The notes under the pieces were generated by a model. It was not told the DNA's origin, searched no databases, and saw only the letters and a program-made list of their open reading frames with translations. Position numbers and translations under genes: made by a program. DNA of 33,021 nucleotides. It comes from Candidatus Azobacteroides sp. (GTDB lineage: Bacteria > Bacteroidota > Bacteroidia > Bacteroidales > Azobacteroidaceae). Below are positions 9,075 to 16,197 of the stretch, in pieces. Location of the stretch: the NCBI GenBank assembly GCA_009783445.1, contig WRFY01000099.1, positions 1 to 33,021 on the forward strand. Reading direction: 5' to 3'. Position 1 is the stretch's first letter. Each line of letters starts with the position of its first letter.

Positions 9075-9168
9075 TCAAAAATTACAAATAGGTTGTTAGT
9101 AATATTGTTTTTTGTTCGATTCGCTATGCTCTTCTTCTTTATGAGACGCCTCTTTTCAAATTTGGTTA

Positions 9169-9198
9169 CAAATATATGTATAATTTAGTACTTTGCAA
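9169..9198 (-). promoter_or_regulatory. Promoter of the tripartite exporter operon
   Basis: On the minus strand TTG (9198-9196), a 19-nt spacer and TATATTTG (9176-9169) match the Bacteroidetes promoter consensus. The leader to the ATPase ATG would be about 85-90 nt. The MITE-like element begins about 60 bp upstream of the -33 box. Confidence 0.6.
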
Positions 9199-9249
9199 TA
9201 CCAAGTATATATTTACAGACTTTTTTATAATTATTTAACATATAATAAA

Positions 9250-9463
9250 CGTCATTAGTTACTACTCAGGTAGTCTATATGATTGATTTTTAAATACATA
9301 TATTAATAACGAAAAAATATTTTTCTGGATTAAAAATTGCTAAAATGCTTATAATAAGCAATTTTAAAAAATATCGTATTAAAATTTATCAGTTATATTT
9401 TTTGTATATATATAATACACAATTATTTATTATATTTTCCTACCTGGGTAGTAACCGTCATTA
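9250..9463. mobile_element. MITE-like element with 16-bp inverted repeats and 8-bp target duplication
   Basis: The element spans 9258-9455 (198 bp). Its left end is GTTACTACTCAGGTAG (9258-9273) and its right end CTACCTGGGTAGTAAC (9440-9455). These are inverted copies with one mismatch in 16. Each end is directly abutted by the identical octamer CGTCATTA (9250-9257 and 9456-9463), as expected of an 8-bp target-site duplication. The interior is AT-rich, encodes nothing, and holds a nested hairpin. Ends plus duplication without a transposase define a non-autonomous element. Each terminal repeat is also internally palindromic (for example CTACC-TG-GGTAG), so a pair of protein-binding operators is the alternative reading. 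The parent transposase family is not identified. Confidence 0.72.
9333..9365. repeat. Nested, mutually exclusive hairpins inside the MITE-like element
   Basis: An outer stem AAAATTGCT (9333-9341) pairs with AGCAATTTT (9357-9365). An alternative inner palindrome TGCTTAT-A-ATAAGCA (9346-9360) uses part of the same right arm, so only one can form at a time. Pairing is seen directly; any attenuator or terminator role is inferred. Confidence 0.5.
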
Positions 9464-9569
9464 ATATTTATATTTATATTTATTCATTTTATTATCATTA
9501 TTTTAAATTTATAGGTGCGTATTTATTTGAGACGCTTAGTATAGATAGTCCATCAGAAAGCTATAGAAG

Positions 9570-10394
9570 TCAATTTTGTTCTTTGGAATACAAATATTCA
9601 AGCCGTTTTTCCGCTTTTTCTTTTTCTTTTTCCAAGCGTTCGATATCTGTGAGGATTACCGCCAAATCCACAGTTTTCACCACCGCTTGTTTTTCCTTGA
9701 CAGAAAGAATTTGCCGTATTTTTTTCTTTCCGACCAATTCCATGGTCAGTTGGTTGTTTGCACAATTGTAAATAAATGACAAAACGTCTTTATCGCGGCC
9801 TTTTTGGTAAGTCACAATTTCGTAAATAGTCCCCGCGCTGTCTTGAAAAGAGTAATTCGCTCCGCCATCAAAAGAGATCGCTTCGGTTTCGGCCGATTCT
9901 CCAGAAGGAGCCGTCACTTTCAACTGATTGTGCTTGATAGCCGAAGCGCCTCTATAAACGCTGCTCAAAGCAATTTCGCCGTTTTCGTTCACGTTAATTG
10001 CAATGTGATTTCCTCCCGCATCTACCGGCGGGTTATATGCCTTGTCGATATATCGTCCGATTCGGTCGTATTGCGGGTCTTTTACAAAAACAAAATGCGA
10101 TTTCATGGAATCGGCTTGCGCCCGACGAACCTGCATCAGGCTATCGCTGTATACTAAATTGCGCTCCTGCTCTTTTATTTCTATGGCATGCTTCAGATGC
10201 AAAGCGTTCCTTTGTACCTCAAATTCTTTCGGGTATTTTCCTTTCAATTGATCCAGAACCTGTTTAGCCGAGCCGTATTGAGCGTTTTCGTATAAATTCC
10301 GCGCTTCTTCCAGACAAGATTGAGCGGCTTTTTTATCGTTTCCGCAAGCTGCCGACAAAAGGAGAACAGCAAGCAATAAAAAATATTTTTTCAT
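9570..10394 (-). CDS. Putative lipoprotein with TPR-like N-terminus and C-terminal coiled coil
   Basis: The function is not known. A lipoprotein signal peptide ends in LLLSAAC (lipidated Cys about residue 17). Residues 25-60 look like a single TPR-like helical hairpin (ARNLYENAQYGSAKQVLDQLKGKYP). The middle (about 100-225) is predicted beta-rich, with the segments GNHIAINVNENGEIALSSVYRG and FIYNCANNQLTMELVG. The C-terminus (about 240-272) is a charged coiled coil rich in E and K. It lies 14 nt downstream of the apgM-like gene in the same direction and is probably co-transcribed. It is a Bacteroidales-style envelope protein of unknown role. Confidence 0.8.
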   Translation of the reverse strand: MKKYFLLLAVLLLSAACGNDKKAAQSCLEEARNLYENAQYGSAKQVLDQLKGKYPKEFEVQRNALHLKHAIEIKEQERNLVYSDSLMQVRRAQADSMKSHFVFVKDPQYDRIGRYIDKAYNPPVDAGGNHIAINVNENGEIALSSVYRGASAIKHNQLKVTAPSGESAETEAISFDGGANYSFQDSAGTIYEIVTYQKGRDKDVLSFIYNCANNQLTMELVGKKKIRQILSVKEKQAVVKTVDLAVILTDIERLEKEKEKAEKRLEYLYSKEQN

Positions 10395-10408
10395 ACAAAT
10401 GGATCCTG

Positions 10409-11614
10409 TTATTTCAAAAATTCATTGATAAATTCGTTCTCTTTTAACACGCCATATATTCCTTTTCGCACGGAAAACTCATCGTATTGCGTTACTTCGT
10501 CGGGCATTGCTCCCGGACGATAAATGACAAAAGGAACAGGGTCGCTTGTATGCGTTCGTATCCGGCAAGGAGTTGGATGGTCGGGCAAAAGCGCAATAGC
10601 AACTGGCTCGTCCCAACGTTCGGTTTCCTCCATAATTGATTTCAAAACACGCCGGTCTAAATATTCAATTGTTTTGATTTTTAATTGTTCATCTCCTTCG
10701 TGACCGGCCTCGTCGCTGGCTTCCACATGCAAATAAACAAAGTCCTTTTCTTTCAAGGCATCCAATGCCGCCTGCGCTTTTCCTTCATAATTGGTATCGT
10801 ATAAACCCGTTGCTCCCGCTACCGAAATATTTTCCAGTCCTGCGTAAACGCCGATTCCTTTGATGAGATCGACAGCCGATATAACAGCGCCCGACCGTAT
10901 GGGATAAATTTCGGTCATTTTTTTCATGACTGGTTTATAACCCGGCGACCAAGGCCAAATGCTATTGGCAGGGTCTTTTCCTTCCGCTTTTCTTTTCAGA
11001 TTAACCGGATGATGTTCCAAACATTCCTGCGAACGGATAATCAAACGGTTCAATATTTCCGCCGTCTCTTGCGCTTCCGGAATTTCCGGCTGAATCAATA
11101 CCTTGGCAAAGTCGATTCCCACAGCGTCATGCGGGGGGGTACAGATTAAATGTTTATTGCCTCCCGCCAGTTTCAGGAGGTGGCGGTAAGCCATTCCTTG
11201 AAAAAAACGACAAGAAGCATCTGCCAAACGTTCGTTGAGGAACTGAATCAAGATTCCCGCTTCTTCATTGGATATGTGTCCGGCAGAATGATTTTTAATT
11301 TTTCCGTTTTCTATGCAAATCAAATTGCAACGCAAAACCAATTCTCCCGGTTCAATTTCAACTCCCATGCTGGCCGCTTCCAACGATCCCCGTCCCTCCA
11401 AAACCTTTCGCGGGTCGTAACCTAAAACAGAAATATTGGCAACTTCGCTCCCCGGAGCCATTCCTTCAGGAATCGTATGCAACAAACCGCATCTGCCCTT
11501 TCGCGCTAACTCATCCATATACGGAGTATTGGCCGCTTGAAGAGGCGTCCGGTTGCCTAAAGATTCAATGGGCTCGTCGGCCATGCCATCTCCCAAAATA
11601 ATGATATATTTCAT
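10409..11614 (-). CDS. ApgM-type cofactor-independent phosphoglycerate mutase / proposed homoserine kinase
   Basis: This is an alkaline-phosphatase-superfamily enzyme of the archaeal-type PGM family. Metal-site motifs are intact: GDGMAD at residues 8-13, the catalytic Ser in GSEVANISVLGYD (about 55-67), HVEASDEAGHEGD (about 300) and LLPDHPTPCRIRTHTSDPVPF near the C-terminus. The length of 401 is normal. Two activities are plausible. One is interconversion of 2- and 3-phosphoglycerate in glycolysis. The other is phosphorylation of homoserine in threonine synthesis, as proposed for the TIGR02535 subgroup found in Bacteroides. No thrA or thrC lies next to it here, so context does not decide. It is followed by the lipoprotein gene. 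Confidence 0.85.
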   Translation of the reverse strand: MKYIIILGDGMADEPIESLGNRTPLQAANTPYMDELARKGRCGLLHTIPEGMAPGSEVANISVLGYDPRKVLEGRGSLEAASMGVEIEPGELVLRCNLICIENGKIKNHSAGHISNEEAGILIQFLNERLADASCRFFQGMAYRHLLKLAGGNKHLICTPPHDAVGIDFAKVLIQPEIPEAQETAEILNRLIIRSQECLEHHPVNLKRKAEGKDPANSIWPWSPGYKPVMKKMTEIYPIRSGAVISAVDLIKGIGVYAGLENISVAGATGLYDTNYEGKAQAALDALKEKDFVYLHVEASDEAGHEGDEQLKIKTIEYLDRRVLKSIMEETERWDEPVAIALLPDHPTPCRIRTHTSDPVPFVIYRPGAMPDEVTQYDEFSVRKGIYGVLKENEFINEFLK

Positions 11615-11658
11615 GCGTACCTAATTTGTTCTTTATTTATTTGATAATATGGAGCAGG

Positions 11659-12558
11659 TTATAGATCAGGTAAATCTTCCCGACTTAAACCCGTCAGTTG
11701 GATTACGCTTTCTTTTTCCATTCCCATTTTCAAAGCATTTCGAGCAATGGATAAAGCTTTTCTTTTCTCTCCCTCTACAATTCCTTCTGCTTTGCCTTCC
11801 TTTATTCCTTCCATTTTCCCCTCGATCAAACCGGTTTGAATAACGCTGCGCTGATAACGTACCGCTTCCATGTGTGCATCATATTCGCGTTGCTCTTTTT
11901 TACTCAACCGACTGATTAACAAACTTTCTTTTGCTTCGGATAGACCCTTGGCCTGGGGTTTGTCTGGAATATTGCCTGTCTTTAAAAAAGCGATCCATTC
12001 ATCCAAGGGCGTTAGGGCTTTTTTGTCAAACTCATCTACCCGTAAAACGTAATATTCAGGAAATAAATCGCCAACATCCTGATACAGGAATTGTTGTTGT
12101 TGATGTTCCGACAATTTCAGCACATCGTTGGTATGAATTCCTCGAAATTCTGTGCGTCCGTGATAAACGTAATCTTTTCCTTGTCCCAAATCGAAGTATA
12201 AAATATTAATGGAATAGATTTTTCGCACTTTAGCAAAAGGTTCTCCTCTACTAATATATTCTGTAATGGCTTTGGATGCGCCGTACAACATGCGGTGAAA
12301 GTAATCCAGCTCACGATTGTTCTGGATTTCGATAATCACCAATTCGCCTTTGCTGTTCTCTGCGAGCATATCTACCCGATTGAACTTGTCGTCAAAAGTA
12401 TCTTGATTGCTTTCGCTTTCCAACATCCGTTCGATCTTGATCTCTTCATTTAATAAAGTAGATAAAAGTCCCTCCAAGACTACAAAATTCGATTTTTGCC
12501 TAAGCAATCGCTTTGCAGCCCAATCAAAACGTATGAAATTTTCTTTTGCCATAATCAC
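11659..12558 (-). CDS. Rpn-family PD-(D/E)XK nuclease / putative transposase
   Basis: This belongs to the recombination-promoting nuclease family (PDDEXK transposase-like, COG5464), DNA endonucleases thought to act in trans on RecA-independent recombination. The nuclease core is visible: E29, D63 in RVDMLAEN, and E77-I-Q79 in VIIEIQNN. YFHRMLYGASKAITEYISRGEPF follows, a family hallmark. The C-terminal third contains the typical repeated EGKxEGI runs (about residues 240-265) and a short helical tail. The length of 299 is full, so the gene looks intact. The alternative start M3 (12552) is possible. It is flanked by housekeeping genes without visible terminal repeats, so it sits here as a single gene rather than inside an obvious element. 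Confidence 0.9.
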   Translation of the reverse strand: MIMAKENFIRFDWAAKRLLRQKSNFVVLEGLLSTLLNEEIKIERMLESESNQDTFDDKFNRVDMLAENSKGELVIIEIQNNRELDYFHRMLYGASKAITEYISRGEPFAKVRKIYSINILYFDLGQGKDYVYHGRTEFRGIHTNDVLKLSEHQQQQFLYQDVGDLFPEYYVLRVDEFDKKALTPLDEWIAFLKTGNIPDKPQAKGLSEAKESLLISRLSKKEQREYDAHMEAVRYQRSVIQTGLIEGKMEGIKEGKAEGIVEGEKRKALSIARNALKMGMEKESVIQLTGLSREDLPDL

Positions 12559-12583
12559 TTATTTTTGGTTTTGTTATGCACAA

Positions 12584-12591
12584 CAAAGGTA
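12584..12591 (-). promoter_or_regulatory. Candidate -7 box for the Rpn-family gene
   Basis: TACCTTTG on the minus strand (12591-12584) lies about 25 nt upstream of the start codon. No good TTTG is found at the expected -33 distance, so this is a half-supported promoter. Confidence 0.35.
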
Positions 12592-12607
12592 ATCATTTTT
12601 TGCAAAT

Positions 12608-14167
12608 CTACTGTTTTTTCCTATTGACATGCATGTCTAAAAACAATTTTATATCGCCGCGTCCTTCTATTTTTAATTTTTGGCGGATTTCCGATTTCCG
12701 GTGTTGGATGGTATTTTTAGACAATTCCAGATGCAATGCAATTTCTGTATTGTCGAAACCGGCATAAGTAAGGCAACAGATTCTGAATTCTGATTCGGTT
12801 AACTGAGGATATTGCTGTTTCAACTGACTGAAAAAACCTTTGTAACTCTCGTTCATGATCTGATACAGTTTATCCCAATCGTGTTCCGGATGTCCGTAAA
12901 GGATTTTGTTCATTTTTTGAACGAAATCTTTACCGGACAATTGTTTGTTTTCACCCATTTCCCGTTCGATCATACAAGCGTTTCGGTAAACATCCAAATA
13001 ATCGGCGCTCAGACTTCGAAGTTTGTTTCCTTCCCTATCCTTGCTATTGAACAATTCCTCCAATTCTTTTTCCAAATAGATAGCCCGATTATTCGCCGCT
13101 TTCCGATAAAAACGAAAGAAAAACATGCAAACAAAGCCCAACAAAATCAAGAGAATAATGATCGCCCATTGTCTTTCAATCCAGAGCCGGTTCTTTTCAC
13201 GCTGAAGCAATTCGAAATTATATGTTTTTTCTGTTTCCAACAAATTGCGTTTGTTATTTTCTATAAACAGATTCGACAATTGCTTGGAATATGCCTGATG
13301 ATATTGCAAGGCTTTTTTATAGTTTCCTGCTTTTTCTTCCATTAAAGATAAAGTGCGATAAGCATTGGAGAGAGCTGAAAAATTTTCACTCTTTCCCAAA
13401 GAGTCTAAAGCCAAACGGATCAGGTATTCAGCGGAATCTCTTTGATTGAGATCGCTATATATCCGAGCTAAATTCAACCGGACTTGCACAATCTGATTCG
13501 AATCGTTATACGCTTCCGCCAGATTTAAGGCTTTTTCGAAATAAACCAAAGCACTGTCGTTCATTTTTTTGATAAAGAAACTATTTCCAATAAGATTGCA
13601 GGTAGAAATTTCCCACTTATAATTATGGGGAGATTGGATGAAATATTTTTGCGCCCGTTCGAATTTAGGGATCGCTTCGAGATATTGCCGTTGATCGTAA
13701 TAGAGGCTTCCGAAAAAATACTGAATCAATCCTTTCAGGTCATTATCATCGGTTTTTTGAGCCGCTTTTTCCGCTCTCAAATAGGCTTCTTCCCCTTTTT
13801 TGTATTCTTTTTGAGAATGATAGACTCGTCCGCAGTAAAATTCAGCTTTTGCCTGCCTGTCGTAATCATTTTTGCTTTGAAAATAGTTTATAGACGTAAA
13901 AATCAGCGTGTCGGAAGAAATATCTTTATCCGCTTTGTCTTTTGCTTCTACTAAAAGTAAAAGATAACGGGCATACCGTTTCTTATTCAATTTTGAGGGA
14001 TAAGGGATTGAATTCAACAATATCAATGCGCTGTCAGGATATTGGTTGACAAAATTTTCTGCTTCTTTCAAAATTTTTTCAGAGTTTTTCGAATCGTCGC
14101 AAGAAGATAAAAACACAAATAAAACAAGGGGAAATAAGATAGAAATTGGGCAAGGACTTTTTTTCAT
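12608..14167 (-). CDS. Membrane-tethered TPR protein with C-terminal LuxR-type DNA-binding domain
   Basis: This is a probable one-component transmembrane regulator of a kind common in Bacteroidales. The start at 14167 (MKKSPCP) gives 519 residues and a signal sequence ending in the lipobox LSSC. About 8 TPR-like repeats follow (about residues 25-320). A single TM helix (AIIILLILLGFVCMFFFRFY, about 345-365) and a cytoplasmic coiled coil precede the C-terminal helix-turn-helix (about 465-510). That domain contains LTESEFRICCLTYAGFDNTEIA and a recognition-helix-like segment (LELSKNTIQHRKSEIRQKL). TPRs would sense something in the periplasm and the HTH would act on DNA. The open frame extends 18 codons further, but a promoter lies inside that stretch. 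It diverges from the MsbA-like gene. Confidence 0.87.
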   Translation of the reverse strand: MKKSPCPISILFPLVLFVFLSSCDDSKNSEKILKEAENFVNQYPDSALILLNSIPYPSKLNKKRYARYLLLLVEAKDKADKDISSDTLIFTSINYFQSKNDYDRQAKAEFYCGRVYHSQKEYKKGEEAYLRAEKAAQKTDDNDLKGLIQYFFGSLYYDQRQYLEAIPKFERAQKYFIQSPHNYKWEISTCNLIGNSFFIKKMNDSALVYFEKALNLAEAYNDSNQIVQVRLNLARIYSDLNQRDSAEYLIRLALDSLGKSENFSALSNAYRTLSLMEEKAGNYKKALQYHQAYSKQLSNLFIENNKRNLLETEKTYNFELLQREKNRLWIERQWAIIILLILLGFVCMFFFRFYRKAANNRAIYLEKELEELFNSKDREGNKLRSLSADYLDVYRNACMIEREMGENKQLSGKDFVQKMNKILYGHPEHDWDKLYQIMNESYKGFFSQLKQQYPQLTESEFRICCLTYAGFDNTEIALHLELSKNTIQHRKSEIRQKLKIEGRGDIKLFLDMHVNRKKQ

Positions 14168-14192
14168 TGTTATGTCAAAAATTAATTCAGTG

Positions 14193-14217
14193 CAAATGTA
14201 ATTTATTTCATTGAAAT
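14193..14217 (-). promoter_or_regulatory. Promoter -7 box and palindrome upstream of the TPR/LuxR regulator
   Basis: TACATTTG on the minus strand (14200-14193) is a perfect -7 box about 26 nt upstream of the start codon; the -33 is weak. A palindrome ATTTCA-T-TGAAAT (14205-14217) sits where the spacer would be, a position suited to an operator, possibly for autoregulation. Confidence 0.4.
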
Positions 14218-14235
14218 TCATAGAATTTGTCTAAA

Positions 14236-14530
14236 TTTTTTCCATAGATTCGGTTGGGATAATGTTTTTTCCAACAAATAGTCGTAACTTGCGTCCTCTT
14301 TTTGAGCTTTAAAATAATTATATGTACAGATGAAAGACTTTTTCAAATTACTCAAGCGATTTGTACCTCCGTACAAAAAATATCTGCAACTGAGCATATT
14401 CATGAACATTCTCACTGCGTTATTAAGTCTAGCATCATTTTATTTACTCATTCCTATTTTGCAAATGCTCTTTAAAATCAAGGAGGTCAATTATTTTTAT
14501 ATGTCCTTTGATTTTTTTTCCATAGATTCG
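14236..14530 (+). repeat. 17-nt direct repeat, two copies
   Basis: TTTTTTCCATAGATTCG occurs at 14236-14252, upstream of the MsbA-like gene, and again at 14514-14530, inside its coding region (the FFSIDSW segment). The copies are identical and 278 nt apart. The flanks differ. Confidence 0.5.
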
Positions 14531-16171
14531 TGGCGGCATTTAACAACCATTTGCGAAAATAATTTCAATTGGTATATTGCGCAAATCATCGAAACGCACG
14601 GAAGCGGTTCTGCACTTTTGGCTCTGGCTTTATTTCTGATTATCAGTACGCTTTTTCGCACGGCAGCCATGTATTTTTCAGCTTATTTTATGATTCCAAT
14701 CCGTACGGGCGTTGTTCGCGATATTCGGAATCAGATCAACGATAAAATCGTCACGCTGCCTTTGTCTTTTTTCTCCGAAGAGAGAAAAGGCGATATTCTG
14801 GCTCGCGTTTCCGGCGATGTAAACGAAATCGAAGCTTCCATCATGAGTTCTTTGGAAATGCTTTTCAAAAATCCAATTTTGATTCTTATCTATCTGGGTT
14901 GTATGTTTATTGTCAGTTGGCAATTAACTCTTTTTGTTCTGATAACGCTTCCTATTGCCGGTTATCTGATGGGACAGATTGGAAAAAAACTCAAAAAAAG
15001 CTCAGCGCTCGGACAACAACAATGGGGACTTCTGATGTCGCAAATCGAAGAAACGTTGAGCGGACTACGTATTGTCAAAGCTTTCAATGCAGAAGAAAAA
15101 ATTTCAGAACGGTTTCACGAGGCAAACAATGTTTTCAGGAAAACAACCAACCGCATTTTCCGTCGTCAACAATTGGCGCATCCCATGAGCGAAATGTTGG
15201 GTACGATTGCCATTGCTATTGTTTTGTGGTACGGAGGTTCTTTGATAATAAATGATCACAGTTCCATCGACGGCGCCAGTTTTATGTATTATCTGACTAT
15301 TTTTTATTTACTGATCAATCCAGCCAAAGAATTGTCTAAGTCGGTCTACGCCATTCAAAAAGGCTTAGCATCGATGGATCGGGTCGACAAAATATTGAAA
15401 GCGGAATCGACCATTATCGATCCGAAAAATCCGATTCCGGTTTCGTTCAGCGACAAAATTGTTTACGAAAATATCTGGTTTCGGTATCGGGAAGATTGGG
15501 TCGTGGAAGGAGTCCGGATAGAAATTCCCAAAGGAAAAACGGTTGCTCTGGTGGGTCAATCGGGTTCTGGAAAATCGACTTTAGTCGATCTGTTGCCCCG
15601 TTTCTACGATGTCCAGAAAGGACAGATTGTTATCGATGGCGTCAACATCCGCGAAGTTCGGATACACGATTTGCGGCAATTGATGGGAATTGTCAACCAA
15701 GAAGCTATTCTATTCAACGATACTTTTTTCAACAATATTGCGTTTGGAGTGAAGCAAGCCAAGCAAGAAGATGTAATAGAAGCTGCCAAAATCGCTAATG
15801 CTTACGAATTTATCATGGCTTCTGAAAACGGCTTTGAAACAAATATCGGCGACCGCGGCTGCAAACTTTCGGGAGGGCAAAGACAGAGGATCAGTATTGC
15901 GCGCGCCGTGTTGAAAAATCCTCCCATTTTGATTTTGGATGAGGCAACTTCCGCTTTGGATACAGAATCGGAGCGATTAGTTCAGGATGCTTTGGAAAAA
16001 TTAATGAAAAACAGAACCACTCTTGTAATTGCCCACCGTTTGTCGACGATTAAAAATGCCGACTTGATCTGTGTCGTACACAAAGGTAAAATTGTAGAGC
16101 AAGGCTCTCACAACGAACTGATTTCAATGAACGGATATTATACCCGCCTCTATGAAATGCAGTCTTTTTAG
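14330..16171 (+). CDS. MsbA-like ABC exporter (fused permease and ATPase)
   Basis: This homodimeric type IV ABC exporter probably flips lipids, likely lipid A-core or a similar amphipath, across the inner membrane. The N-terminal half holds six TM helices (residues about 20-345, with a longer than usual TM1-TM2 loop at 47-100) and the exporter coupling segment ETLSGLRIVKAFNAEE. The nucleotide-binding domain has Walker A GQSGSGKST at 409-417, signature LSGGQ at 513-517, Walker B with D537-E538, and H-loop IAHR. The length of 613 is slightly above MsbA (582). It is convergent with topA, 26 nt apart, and divergent from the TPR/LuxR regulator. MsbA is the best guess; other exporters of the same fold cannot be excluded. 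Confidence 0.9.
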   Translation: MKDFFKLLKRFVPPYKKYLQLSIFMNILTALLSLASFYLLIPILQMLFKIKEVNYFYMSFDFFSIDSWRHLTTICENNFNWYIAQIIETHGSGSALLALALFLIISTLFRTAAMYFSAYFMIPIRTGVVRDIRNQINDKIVTLPLSFFSEERKGDILARVSGDVNEIEASIMSSLEMLFKNPILILIYLGCMFIVSWQLTLFVLITLPIAGYLMGQIGKKLKKSSALGQQQWGLLMSQIEETLSGLRIVKAFNAEEKISERFHEANNVFRKTTNRIFRRQQLAHPMSEMLGTIAIAIVLWYGGSLIINDHSSIDGASFMYYLTIFYLLINPAKELSKSVYAIQKGLASMDRVDKILKAESTIIDPKNPIPVSFSDKIVYENIWFRYREDWVVEGVRIEIPKGKTVALVGQSGSGKSTLVDLLPRFYDVQKGQIVIDGVNIREVRIHDLRQLMGIVNQEAILFNDTFFNNIAFGVKQAKQEDVIEAAKIANAYEFIMASENGFETNIGDRGCKLSGGQRQRISIARAVLKNPPILILDEATSALDTESERLVQDALEKLMKNRTTLVIAHRLSTIKNADLICVVHKGKIVEQGSHNELISMNGYYTRLYEMQSF

Positions 16172-16197
16172 ACCAGAATTAATGCAACAAGAATTGC

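Larger units (their letters stand above)
9075..9569. other. 495-bp AT-rich intergenic region
   Basis: This is the only non-coding stretch over 300 bp. From right to left in the direction of flanking transcription it contains the 3' flank of the lipoprotein gene, a 198-bp MITE-like element (9258-9455) with its target duplications, and the exporter operon promoter (9169-9198). I see no open frame of useful length in it. The remainder is simple AT-rich sequence. Confidence 0.7.
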
